64,000 bases of DNA from Pelagicoccus sp. SDUM812002 (lineage in GTDB: Bacteria > Verrucomicrobiota > Verrucomicrobiia > Opitutales > Opitutaceae). Positions 19,217-27,744 of this stretch are shown in pieces. The stretch lies in NCBI RefSeq assembly GCF_031127835.1, contig NZ_JARXHX010000006.1, forward strand, positions 62,001 to 126,000, in the 5' to 3' direction. The notes below the pieces were generated by a model. The model searched no databases and had not been told where the DNA came from. It worked only from the letters and a program-made list of their open reading frames with translations. Each line of letters opens with the position of its first letter. Position 1 is the first letter of the stretch. Made by a program: the position numbers and the translations under genes.

Positions 19217-22200
19217 CTAGAAGCTGAAAGTGTTCGCGATCGTCCACGTTCTTTGTGGCGCGATACGCGAAGCCGCTGGCGAGCCATCAACGTTTACTGT
19301 GACAGGGATAAGCTCGTCGTCTGCGGTTACATTGCTGACATTGAGCTGGATCTTCCAGTCTATGCTGTCGGAGAGCTTGACCGTGTAATTAGCCCAAAGG
19401 TCGAGAGAAGTCTCAGAAGGACCCATGTATGGGTTGCTTACGTCGTACATTTCGTCCCCTGGTTCGAGGCCGAATTCCTCGACAGCTTCTTCGGCGATCA
19501 TCCCTGGGTAGCCGATCGCGACCTCATCTTGCCAACGAATCGCTCCACCAATGTTGAGTCCCGCGAGGCGTCCGTCCTTGAATCCGTAGTTGGTGATCAG
19601 GTTGGCTCTCCACTCGCGAAGTTCTGGTACCTGGGAGCGGTTAATGAGAACGCCCGCAAGGTAATTCGCATAGAACTCAGTTCCATACTTCCAACGAAGG
19701 GTTTCGGGGTCGGTGGACGAACCGCTGTACAACTTCAGGTCGCCATAGGCGCCTTTGTAAAGGTCCCAGCGTTCCTTCACGTAGTTGGCGTAGGAGCTCG
19801 CGATGTTGAAGCGTTGCGCTTCGACCTTAGCCGCATTGAGCACGATGTTCCAGTTCTCCGTGGGCTGGAAGAAGAGTTCGTATTCTGTGCCCTTGGAACG
19901 GAAGTCACTCGTCACAGCGAAGCTCGCAGGTTCACCAGCCCAAGCATTCGCCTGGTCCGGGCTACCCCAAGTTCCCTCGCCAGTGATGGCATCCCAGTCC
20001 TGTCTCCAGAACTCCTCGATTGCAGAGCTCGGGCGATTGGCAGGGTCGAAGATTGCGGCGAGCGCGCCTTCTTGGCGGGTCAACGCTGCTTGCACCGCTG
20101 CCATACGTTGAGCTTCAGTCAGCGAATCGTAGTCATTTCCCCAGTTCGTGCCAGGGAACTCGCCAGGGTTTGGTTCATAACGCAGCACCTCGATCGATGG
20201 GTCGATCAATGGGTTGGTGGTCGCATCGAAGGGGCTTTCTGGGTCGACAAGAGCGTAGTTGTTTTCGAAGCCATGCGTGCCCAATTGGGTCTGCAAGCCA
20301 CCCCAACGGGCCACACCTTCACCAAATCCAATCATGTAGGAATTGCCGAACGAAGAGCTAGACAAGGTAGCATTCTTTACGTTGGTTTCGTAACGATTGA
20401 TTTTGAAGTGGAGCTTTCCGTCTGCGGAAGAAACGGTCAGACCGAACTCCTCGGTATCGCCAATCTGATTTGGCACTGCGGCTCCATCGATACCGCGACG
20501 GCTCGCATCCGGCGAAAAGTTCTCCGACTTCGCGTAGGACAAGCTCACGTTCGTACCGCCAATGGCATCCTGGATAGTCTGCGGCGCGTGCCAAACGAGA
20601 CTGTAGGTAGAGGTGGTCTCGCTGACTGAATTGAACGTAGCTCCATTGGAGCTGGCCTCAGCAGCCGACATGCTTGCGGGAAGATTCCAGCCGCTGTCGT
20701 ACGGCAAAACCGAACCGGCGCGAGATCCCGCTGGGGGAGAACCTGCGTTCAACGCATCCGCGGAGTCCGAACGAATCGCGTACATAGGAACGAGCGATTC
20801 ATTGAACAACCAGCCCTGCCAAACCAGGACGGAAGACTCGATTTCGTCTCGCGACTTAGTCGCCTGCTTGTAGAGCGATCCCACGTCTCCATTGTCGTAG
20901 CTGATGATAGAGAACGGAGTGACCGCGCCGTCGTCCAAAACAATATTCTGCTGCGTAGTGTGCGGGATCAGCTGATAGTTGATCGGAGAAATGTTTGCCC
21001 CGGAAGCGGAACTCATTCCCGAGAGATCATCCGATAGGTAAGCGACATTGGCTAAGTAACGGGCAGCCCCGTCAATGGATCCGGTTCCGATTCCATCTGC
21101 AACGCTGCGAACCCAAGTGGTGTCGAGTCGATTGATGTCCTGCTGGGAGTAGAGGCCGGTAAATACGTGGCGACCCAAGGCTGCCAGCGATTCGTTTCCA
21201 GATTCCCGAAAATCCAGGTCATAGGTTGCCTGAAAACGGTAGGTCTCACGATCTGTGCTATCGTTGTGGTTGTTTTGGGTTTCACCACCGGCTATGGCGC
21301 GTCCAACATTCGGATTCGCGCTGCCGTCTGGAAATTCGGATACGATATCAACCGATATCGACTGGCCCCAATTATCCAGGATGTTCACCTGACCATCTAC
21401 ATACTCCTGATTGTCGTAACCCAACTCGAAGCTGAAGTCACCCAAGGTGTGGCGGTAGGTAAGGTTGTAAGCTTCCCACTCCTGCCACTCGCGCTTGTTG
21501 TCGCCATCAAGCAGGTTGTTGTAGAAATCGAAAATAGTAGGATCCGAGAGCGTTACACTCTTGTATCCACCAATACTCGAAAACGGGAGGCCCGCCTTGG
21601 CTGCAGCGTCTTTCGCGTCATCAATGCCGAGGTAGTTGTTGTCGTCAACCGCAGCCATTTTGTAATAGGACGGCGTGCCGGCACCATCGTAAAACGCGAC
21701 GGGACCGTTGAAGATGCGGCCTAGTGCCTCGTTACCGATATACTCCGAGCCTGCAGCTCCAGACTGCGAGTACTCGAGCAAAGTCGGCTCGGTGCGAGTG
21801 GTAAAGGTTCCCTTGTAGAGATCACCGTTGCTCGGGTCGAACCAAGGTGTGATACGGTCGATCGGTGGCAGGACGCGCGGACGGTTCGCCATTATATCGC
21901 CATCTTCATAGTTGGCCATAAACTCGCCATGAGAATTCTCAGACTTCAAGAATTCCGGCGCCCAATTCGCAGAGAGGAACACACGGCTGTTCTCTTCGAA
22001 CGCCTGCTTTTGCTGGAAGCCCTTGTCCGATTCGAGGGCCGCTACGCGAATGGCGAGCTGATCCTCGATCAAGACTTTGTTGTAGTCGAGCGTAGCACGC
22101 CAAGTTCCGTCATTGCCAAAATCGAGCCCGACTTCTCCTCCGTCAGAGAAATAAGCATTCTTCAGATTCGCATTGATGACGCCAGCCGGACTGCCCAAGC

Positions 22201-22735
22201 CAAAGAGGATAGAGTTGGGACCGCGTTGTATGTCGATACGGTTCACGTTGAACGAATCCCACGGAATATCAGTGGCGTAAAAGCCGCGGGCGCTGTCTGC
22301 TGCGGCCAAACCACGTACCCGGTTCGCACCGCTCGGGTTGCGGCGCTGGCTATCCGTGTCGACACGACCACCGTCGCCACCGCCAGCGAAGTTCCCCGCG
22401 GCACCTCCGACTTCGGTACCGAGAGTATAGAGGAGCAAAGACTCGTTACTGGTTGATCCCGTATCTTCAAGGAACTCTTCGGTCACGACAGAAATCGCCG
22501 TTCCAATATCCTTAAGGTCGGTTCTGATGCGAGTACCCGCGAGCGTCGAAGTCGCCCGGTAACCGGCGTCGTTGTCTGCTTGGACAGCAAACGGGGATAG
22601 TTCATAGACATCTTCGTCCTCATCGTCTTGGGCATTGCCGAGAGGAGCAACTAGAAGGGCGGCACCCAGAGCGAGAGCTCCGGAAGCCGATCTAGGCCAT
22701 GCATATCTGTTTATCAGTTTGATCGATTTATTCAT
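19217..22735 (-). CDS. TonB-dependent outer-membrane receptor
   Basis: This 1172-residue receptor has a signal peptide ending near residue 36 (PLGNAQ), then an acidic stretch and YELSPFAVQ, a form common at the mature N-terminus of Verrucomicrobiota receptors. A plug domain follows ('DLKDIGTAISVVTEEFLED' and, later, 'NRIDIQRGPNSILFGLGSPA'), then a long barrel ending in ...TIANTFSF with a terminal Phe. It would take up large or scarce substrates with TonB energy. An in-frame GTG at 22759 lies upstream, but the ATG at 22735 puts the signal peptide in register. The haloperoxidase fusion lies downstream on the same strand beyond a terminator. The substrate is unknown; the size fits an oligosaccharide or complex ligand. 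Confidence 0.92.
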   Translation of the reverse strand: MNKSIKLINRYAWPRSASGALALGAALLVAPLGNAQDDEDEDVYELSPFAVQADNDAGYRATSTLAGTRIRTDLKDIGTAISVVTEEFLEDTGSTSNESLLLYTLGTEVGGAAGNFAGGGDGGRVDTDSQRRNPSGANRVRGLAAADSARGFYATDIPWDSFNVNRIDIQRGPNSILFGLGSPAGVINANLKNAYFSDGGEVGLDFGNDGTWRATLDYNKVLIEDQLAIRVAALESDKGFQQKQAFEENSRVFLSANWAPEFLKSENSHGEFMANYEDGDIMANRPRVLPPIDRITPWFDPSNGDLYKGTFTTRTEPTLLEYSQSGAAGSEYIGNEALGRIFNGPVAFYDGAGTPSYYKMAAVDDNNYLGIDDAKDAAAKAGLPFSSIGGYKSVTLSDPTIFDFYNNLLDGDNKREWQEWEAYNLTYRHTLGDFSFELGYDNQEYVDGQVNILDNWGQSISVDIVSEFPDGSANPNVGRAIAGGETQNNHNDSTDRETYRFQATYDLDFRESGNESLAALGRHVFTGLYSQQDINRLDTTWVRSVADGIGTGSIDGAARYLANVAYLSDDLSGMSSASGANISPINYQLIPHTTQQNIVLDDGAVTPFSIISYDNGDVGSLYKQATKSRDEIESSVLVWQGWLFNESLVPMYAIRSDSADALNAGSPPAGSRAGSVLPYDSGWNLPASMSAAEASSNGATFNSVSETTSTYSLVWHAPQTIQDAIGGTNVSLSYAKSENFSPDASRRGIDGAAVPNQIGDTEEFGLTVSSADGKLHFKINRYETNVKNATLSSSSFGNSYMIGFGEGVARWGGLQTQLGTHGFENNYALVDPESPFDATTNPLIDPSIEVLRYEPNPGEFPGTNWGNDYDSLTEAQRMAAVQAALTRQEGALAAIFDPANRPSSAIEEFWRQDWDAITGEGTWGSPDQANAWAGEPASFAVTSDFRSKGTEYELFFQPTENWNIVLNAAKVEAQRFNIASSYANYVKERWDLYKGAYGDLKLYSGSSTDPETLRWKYGTEFYANYLAGVLINRSQVPELREWRANLITNYGFKDGRLAGLNIGGAIRWQDEVAIGYPGMIAEEAVEEFGLEPGDEMYDVSNPYMGPSETSLDLWANYTVKLSDSIDWKIQLNVSNVTADDELIPVTVNVDGSPAASRIAPQRTWTIANTFSF

Positions 22736-23496
22736 TGGGCAGTGTGAATAACAATTCACATATTTGGGTTATGTTCTGCAGGCCTTATGCAAGGGCCGAC
22801 AGAGTATCAAAACTCGTAGCTTCGGTTACGTATCTAGTAACCGCAGTTGCGGTTTCGTGGGTATGGTTCGTCAAAAGCGATCGGTTGGGTTGCCGAACGC
22901 TGTAGGGTAGTTAATGGAGCCGGTAGCTGGGCTCGAAAAGGACTCGCTAGAAAGTCCTCAATTAGTAGTCAAAAAGTTGATAAGGGCTTGGATAATAAAC
23001 GCGTTTGCCGCGGTAGGGGAGAGTAAAAAAGGTTAGGTTTGTCAGAGGAAGACCCCACCACTCTTCATCCCCCTTCACATTTTTTTCATCTAAATTCCAA
23101 GTCGGAAATGAGACAGATAAACGCCTTTATAGTAAAAAGCTCCACAACCTGCGTCTTGTCCCAATTGAGTCGGTCCCGAACCCTCATCCACCTCTGTAGC
23201 AAAGTGATAGGTCATGGACCTTGGGGTTAGAGATTGAGCTTTTATCATATCCAATAAGTACTCTGTCGGCAGGGCTGCCCCGACGCCCAAGCCCCCAACT
23301 CAAGGCGATATCGTAGTAAAGAGCAGAATACCGTCACCACCTTTTCAATACGCTAAAGCCTGCTTTAGCCTTAAACCAAAACGGTAGCCGACCAGATGGC
23401 TTTATCAAAACCAACGAAAGGCACTTATCTCTGAACAAACGTACCTTCGTTATCTTGCACTTGCCCAAGCTTCTGCAAGCCAGCAGCCTAGCAAAC
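22736..23496. other. Long intergenic region between the TonB receptor and modA
   Basis: No credible gene is seen in these 761 bp, which separate two divergent transcription units. They contain the palindrome at 22743-22760, AGGACT-N8-AGTCCT at 22939-22958, and CTAAAGCCTGCTTTAG at about 23353-23368, about 130 bp before modA. I see no recognisable ModE site or molybdenum-cofactor riboswitch core. Confidence 0.5.
22743..22760. promoter_or_regulatory. Perfect palindrome in the leader of the TonB receptor gene
   Basis: TGTGAATAACAATTCACA has exact 7-bp arms (TGTGAAT / ATTCACA) around AACA. It lies 8-25 bp before the preferred ATG of the receptor gene. The half-site TGTGA with an 8-bp gap is one step longer than a CRP site and resembles LacI-family operators. 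It could act as a repressor site or as a hairpin in the mRNA leader. Confidence 0.55.
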
Positions 23497-24210
23497 ATGA
23501 CACGCTTCGTCCTTTCAGCTCTTGCCGCCCTCGCGATTAGCTCGTCGCTGTTCGGCAATATAAAACTGCGGATCGCGGTCGCTTCAAATTTTCACCAAAC
23601 ACTTTCCAAAATCACTGAAGCCTATCAAAACGCCCATCCCGAAATCGAAATCACCCTGATTCCCGGATCTAGCGGCAAGCTTTACGCCCAAATCGCCAAT
23701 GGAGCCGACTTCGACGCATTCTTTTCTGCCGACTCCGAACGTCCGCAAAAGCTCGAGGCAGACAAGATCGCCCAGTCTGGCTCCCGCTTCACCTTTGCCC
23801 TCGGGATCCTTGCATTTTGGCAACCGGGTTCAGCTCCAGCCTGTTTTCAAAACACGCAAACCCTCGCCCTAGCCAACCCCAAGCTAGCTCCCTTCGGCGC
23901 CGCAGCTGCAGAGGCAAGTGGCAAACTCCCCTTTCCCACCCATCGCGCCGTCACATCAGCAAGCGTATCTCAAGCCTTCACCTTCGCCCAGAGCGGAGCC
24001 GCCGATTCCGCCTTCGTATCCTACTCGCAACTACTACAACGCGGCATCCCGACAGAGGAGTTTATACTCGTAGACTCCGCTCTCTACTCCCCGATCTCGC
24101 AACAAGCGATCGCTCTCAACGCAAAGCCAAAGCTGCTCGACTTCCTCGCCTTTTGCCAAGGCCCTGAAGCCCGAAACCTGATCGCTGCCGCCGGCTACCA
24201 CATCCCATGA
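23497..24210 (+). CDS. modA: Molybdate ABC transporter substrate-binding protein
   Basis: This 237-residue periplasmic protein has a signal peptide (ALAALAISSSLFG) followed by the ModA pattern: 'IAVASNFHQTLSKITEAYQ', 'ITLIPGSSGKLYAQIANGAD', 'DAFFSADSERPQKLE' and the late 'QSGAADSAFVSYSQLL'. ModA binds molybdate or tungstate and delivers it to ModBC. A TTG lies 42 bp upstream in frame, but the ATG at 23497 gives a normal signal peptide. The stop overlaps modB by 4 bp. Molybdoenzymes are not seen in this window. The protein is a little short for the family but complete. Confidence 0.9.
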   Translation: MTRFVLSALAALAISSSLFGNIKLRIAVASNFHQTLSKITEAYQNAHPEIEITLIPGSSGKLYAQIANGADFDAFFSADSERPQKLEADKIAQSGSRFTFALGILAFWQPGSAPACFQNTQTLALANPKLAPFGAAAAEASGKLPFPTHRAVTSASVSQAFTFAQSGAADSAFVSYSQLLQRGIPTEEFILVDSALYSPISQQAIALNAKPKLLDFLAFCQGPEARNLIAAAGYHIP

Positions 24211-24887
24211 GTGTATCAGATATATGGATTCCGCTTGCCCTAACACTCAAGCTAGCTGCCGTCTCCACTCTCCTTCTGCTATTACTCTGCACGCCCTTAG
24301 CTTGGTGGCTGGCTCACACGCGCACCCGCATCCGTCCCGTCATTGAAGCGCTCGTGTCCCTTCCCATCGTTCTTCCTCCTAGCGTGCTGGGCTTCTATTT
24401 GCTGGTCTGCCTCGCTCCCAGTGGACCTGTCGGAAAAGTCTCCCAAGCGCTCGGCGGTCCTGCCCTCGTTTTTTCGTTCACCGGGCTCGTCATCGGATCG
24501 CTCATCTACTCGCTTCCCTTCGTGGCCCAGCCGCTACAAAACGCGTTCTCCGCCATCAAGTCGGAGCAACTGGAAGCCGCCGCCACACTCGGATCCTCTC
24601 CGCTTGATCGCTTCTTCAGTATCGCCATCCCGCAAGCCAAGCAGGGTATAGTCACCGCCGCAGTCCTTGGATTCGCCCATACCCTTGGCGAGTTCGGAGT
24701 GGTACTGATGATAGGCGGCAGCATTCCTGGCGAAACTCGCACGCTCTCCATCGCCATCTACGAAAGCGTGGAAATGCTGGAGTACGGACAAGCCCACATC
24801 CTAGCAGGAGTCGCCTTGGCCATCAGCTTCGTATTGCTCGTGCTCATTTACAGCCTCAATCGGGCCAGTAGCCCTTTCAAGCGATGA
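24207..24887 (+). CDS. modB: Molybdate ABC transporter permease
   Basis: This 226-residue inner-membrane permease has five or six membrane segments and the ModB pattern: 'SLPIVLPPSVLGFYLLV', 'QLEAAATLGSSPLDRFFSIA' (the EAA loop that docks on the ATPase) and 'FAHTLGEFGVVLMIGGSIPG'. The start ATG overlaps the modA stop (ATGA), and the stop overlaps modC in the same manner, which points to translational coupling in modABC. Confidence 0.93.
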   Translation: MSVSDIWIPLALTLKLAAVSTLLLLLLCTPLAWWLAHTRTRIRPVIEALVSLPIVLPPSVLGFYLLVCLAPSGPVGKVSQALGGPALVFSFTGLVIGSLIYSLPFVAQPLQNAFSAIKSEQLEAAATLGSSPLDRFFSIAIPQAKQGIVTAAVLGFAHTLGEFGVVLMIGGSIPGETRTLSIAIYESVEMLEYGQAHILAGVALAISFVLLVLIYSLNRASSPFKR

Positions 24888-25948
24888 AAATCAGCTTCGA
24901 CCTTCAATTGCAAAAGGGCCGTTTTTCCTTAGATGCCAAAGCCGAACTCCCCGCAGATTCTGTCACCGCCATCGTCGGCCCATCGGGAGCGGGCAAGTCC
25001 ACTTTGCTGAGGTGCCTCGCTGGACTCGAAACTGACGCCAAGGGCGACATCCTAGTGGGCGAAGAAGCTTGGCTGCAAAACGGACACAGTCTCGCTCCCC
25101 ATTTCCGCCGCATCGGTTACGTTTTCCAACACGCTGCGCTCTTCGAACACCTCAACGTTTTGCAAAACCTCAACTACGCCCGAAAGCGAGCTCTGGACGC
25201 CGAGCTCTACACCCTTGATGAAGTCGTCCAAGTTACCCGCATCCAGCACCTGCTCGACCGGTCCCCCGATACCCTCTCCGGTGGTGAGCGCCAACGCGTG
25301 GCCATCGCCAGAGCCATCGCTTCAACCCCCCAACTGCTCTTCCTCGACGAACCGCTATCCGCAGTTGATGAAAGCGCTCGTCGCGAGCTCGTCCACGAAC
25401 TCGAACGCATTTTTCGACGTTTTCAGATCCCCGCGCTCTACGTCACTCACAATCTGGCCGAAGCCGCTCGCCTTAGCACTCACACGCTGCGAATGAAGGC
25501 AGGACGCATCACTGCTAATGCCGCCACTCAGCTAGCCCTCGCTCCCACCCAACTTTCCGACGGAAGCGATCCTTTCTCCATAGTCGTAATTCGCTCCAGA
25601 GATGAGCTGCCCGAGGAGGGTCTTTCTAGACTAGATACCTCGATCGGTCCCATTCTCGTTTCCTCAGCCAGCTTGCCTCGCGATCTGCCTAGACGAATCC
25701 TCGTACGGGCTAGAGATATCGGCCTGAGCCTCAGCCCACTTCCCGAAACTAGCTTTCTAAACCAGATCCCGGCGACGGTTCAGGCAATTCACGAGCACTC
25801 AATCAGCCAAGTTCTCGTCCAGCTTTCCTGCGAGGAAGGCACCCTCTACGCCCTCGTCACCCGACGATCTGCCCAAAAGCTACTATTGGCCCCGAGCCGC
25901 CCCGTGCATGCCCTCATCAAAAGCGTCACGCTTCAAGCCGAGGCTTGA
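24884..25948 (+). CDS. modC: Molybdate ABC transporter ATP-binding protein
   Basis: This 354-residue ATPase has Walker A GPSGAGKST (about residues 33-41), a Q-loop at VFQHAALF, the signature LSGGERQRVAIARA, Walker B LLFLDEPLSAVD and the switch histidine in YVTHN. The C-terminal region from about 280 (LRRILVRARDIGLSLSP..., then ATVQAIHEHSISQVLVQL) is a TOBE/MOP domain that binds molybdate and regulates transport in this family. The gene closes the modABC operon. Two short GC-rich palindromes overlap its stop codon. Confidence 0.92.
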   Translation: MKISFDLQLQKGRFSLDAKAELPADSVTAIVGPSGAGKSTLLRCLAGLETDAKGDILVGEEAWLQNGHSLAPHFRRIGYVFQHAALFEHLNVLQNLNYARKRALDAELYTLDEVVQVTRIQHLLDRSPDTLSGGERQRVAIARAIASTPQLLFLDEPLSAVDESARRELVHELERIFRRFQIPALYVTHNLAEAARLSTHTLRMKAGRITANAATQLALAPTQLSDGSDPFSIVVIRSRDELPEEGLSRLDTSIGPILVSSASLPRDLPRRILVRARDIGLSLSPLPETSFLNQIPATVQAIHEHSISQVLVQLSCEEGTLYALVTRRSAQKLLLAPSRPVHALIKSVTLQAEA

Positions 25949-25962
25949 AGCCCGCGGCGGGC
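25931..25962 (+). repeat. Two adjacent hairpins overlapping the modC stop
   Basis: CTTCAAGCC-GA-GGCTTGAAG at 25931-25950 is a perfect 9-bp palindrome covering the modC stop, followed directly by GCCCGC-G-GCGGGC at 25950-25962. No U-run follows, so they may stabilise the mRNA end rather than terminate transcription. Confidence 0.4.
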
Positions 25963-26089
25963 TCTGCAAAAATTCCCGCCAATTGGAACCAATCCCCCAA
26001 ATCCCTGCTCTTCTTGCATAAGAAGCAGTATCGACTTTTCGAAAACCTCCCTCCAAACTCACCCCTAACTCACACCCAGTAACAAGGTT

Positions 26090-26764
26090 ATGAAATTACC
26101 AATCACTTTAACTACTCTTTCAATCGCAGCAGTTCTCACCCTTGGAGGATGCTCACAAGGGCCCGATGAGGAAACAATTGCAGAACTCGAAGCAGCCAAA
26201 GCCGCTGTCGCAGAGAGCCAAGCACGCGCAGAGGCAGAGGCTAAGCGCGCCGCAGAGCTAGCCGAGGCAAACGCCTTGGCCAAAGAGGCTGCAGAAAAAG
26301 CCGCGGAGGCAGAGGCAGCCCGACGAGCCGAACTCGCCGCTCAAGTGGAGCGCGACAAAGCTGAAAAAGCCCGACTCGCCAGTCTCGTAGAAAACCTCAA
26401 CACCCAAGCCGAAGCTAATTCGAAGTCCAAAGCGGAGCTCGAAGCTGAACTCGCTCAATCTAAAGCAGAGCGCGAAGCAGCTGCCAAGGCCGCCGACGCG
26501 AAAGTAAAGGCAGCACAAGAGCGAGTCGCCGCCGTGGAAGCGCAAAAAGCGGCCGAAATCCAAGCTGCTCGCGAGGCCGCCGTCGCCGAAGCTACCGCCC
26601 AAATGGAGTCCCGAGCCAAAGCAAGCGGCCGCACCGCCCCGACCGAGCTCGTTACCGACCGTCGAACTCAGAGCATAAGCGCTTTCCTCGATGTCGATAT
26701 CGCGGAACGTAACTACCGCAATAACACCCGCCGAGCAACGCAACGTCGCGAGGCTGGTGAATAG
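26090..26764 (+). CDS. Alanine/glutamate-rich coiled-coil lipoprotein
   Basis: This 224-residue protein has a lipoprotein signal peptide with lipobox LGGC (Cys at 21), so the mature form is probably anchored in a membrane facing the periplasm. Residues 27-185 are almost entirely Ala, Glu, Lys, Arg and Gln in heptad-like order, predicting a long single alpha helix or coiled coil, with a few Leu-rich breaks. The C-terminal 40 residues (VTDRRTQSISAFLDVDIAER...) are different in composition. I do not recognise a domain; a TolA- or Lpp-like spacer role is possible but not shown. It is monocistronic with its own terminator. Confidence 0.7.
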   Translation: MKLPITLTTLSIAAVLTLGGCSQGPDEETIAELEAAKAAVAESQARAEAEAKRAAELAEANALAKEAAEKAAEAEAARRAELAAQVERDKAEKARLASLVENLNTQAEANSKSKAELEAELAQSKAEREAAAKAADAKVKAAQERVAAVEAQKAAEIQAAREAAVAEATAQMESRAKASGRTAPTELVTDRRTQSISAFLDVDIAERNYRNNTRRATQRREAGE

Positions 26765-26797
26765 TGTAGCGCATTCTATCCAGAGAATCCAATTTTC

Positions 26798-26829
26798 AAA
26801 ATACGCGGGCAACAGCCCGCGTATTTTTT
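26798..26829 (+). terminator. Strong intrinsic terminator after the coiled-coil lipoprotein gene
   Basis: AAAATACGCGGGC at 26798-26810 pairs exactly with GCCCGCGTATTTT at 26815-26827 around AACA, followed by further T residues. It begins 33 bp after the stop. Confidence 0.93.
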
Positions 26830-26847
26830 GCTTAAATCTCCTTTTCC

Positions 26848-27618
26848 ATGAAAGAGCAGCTTGAATTGAGTCGTCCTTGGCGACGCCTTTTCCCTTCCCC
26901 GCTTCCGCTCGTACTGATCCTATTCGTCATCCTAACTGGATTCAGAGCCTACGGCTATTTCGGTCGAGAGTTCTTTCACGGCACCTCCGTCATGATCGGC
27001 TTCGTGCTGATGTGGTTCGTCCCCCTCGTTTTCCTCACCCGTTATGGCCGAGAACAAATCGGCTTCCGCCGATCAATTTCATGGAAATGGATGCTTTACG
27101 GGATTCTGCTCGGCGGAGCCGCAGCCGCTATCTGCTACCTGCTTGGAGTCCTTCTCTACGGGAAGAGCGACCAAAATTGGTTCGTCAGCGTAGCCTACAC
27201 CTTCCAATCCGACGAAAGAATAGCGCAACTACCTCGCCACTTGGCATTCATTGCATTCACCGTACCCGCCATGCTCGCAAGCCCGATTGGCGAGGAAATC
27301 TTCTTCCGCGGAGTTGCCGAGCAGGCTGGTCGCGACAGAATGTCACCTGTCTCCTGCGCCTGCTTCGCCGCGACTCTCTTCGCGCTCGCGCACCTGATTC
27401 ACCACGGTATTCACAGCGGCTTAAATGGCATCGAAATCATGCCCGTTTCAGGTACGATCTGGTTCATCCTCATATTCGCTTCCAGTCTCGTATTCAGTCT
27501 CGTGAGACAAAAAGGAGGTTCAATCTGGACGGCAGTATTCGCCCACGCCACCTTTAACCTCGTGATGAATATCACTATCTTTTATTCGCTCCTAGTCACA
27601 GACCCTAAGACGATCTAA
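26848..27618 (+). CDS. CPBP family intramembrane glutamic endopeptidase
   Basis: This 256-residue membrane protein has about seven hydrophobic segments and the CPBP (CAAX protease/bacteriocin-processing) motifs: EEIFFRG at about residues 151-157, FALAHLIHHG near 190-199 and HATFNLVMN near 232-240. Members are intramembrane peptidases; some process bacteriocins or prenylated proteins, but most bacterial ones have no known substrate. It starts only 19 bp after a strong terminator, so its promoter must be very close or read-through occurs. No neighbouring precursor peptide is visible. Confidence 0.85.
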   Translation: MKEQLELSRPWRRLFPSPLPLVLILFVILTGFRAYGYFGREFFHGTSVMIGFVLMWFVPLVFLTRYGREQIGFRRSISWKWMLYGILLGGAAAAICYLLGVLLYGKSDQNWFVSVAYTFQSDERIAQLPRHLAFIAFTVPAMLASPIGEEIFFRGVAEQAGRDRMSPVSCACFAATLFALAHLIHHGIHSGLNGIEIMPVSGTIWFILIFASSLVFSLVRQKGGSIWTAVFAHATFNLVMNITIFYSLLVTDPKTI

Positions 27619-27744
27619 ACAATTCCATGAGCTAGAGCTCCTGCAAACGAGTGCCGCTCAGGGTCCCTTGCTTTCGGTCACGGCATATTGATTTTTTTGC
27701 GCCCAGTGGTACGTTCTCTGTAGAAAAGACTCGAGAGGTATCCC

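Noticed and set aside
19253-20629. A 458-codon open frame on the plus strand opposite the TonB receptor gene
   Set aside because: It lies wholly antisense to a convincing receptor and its translation is low in recognisable motifs. High-GC third positions in the real gene keep the antisense frame open.
22743-22760. Calling the palindrome a CRP site
   Set aside because: The TGTGA and TCACA halves are 8 bp apart, not 6, and no CRP gene or other CRP sites are seen here.
22736-23496. Molybdenum-cofactor riboswitch or ModE site before modA
   Set aside because: The palindromes present do not contain the conserved motifs of either element.
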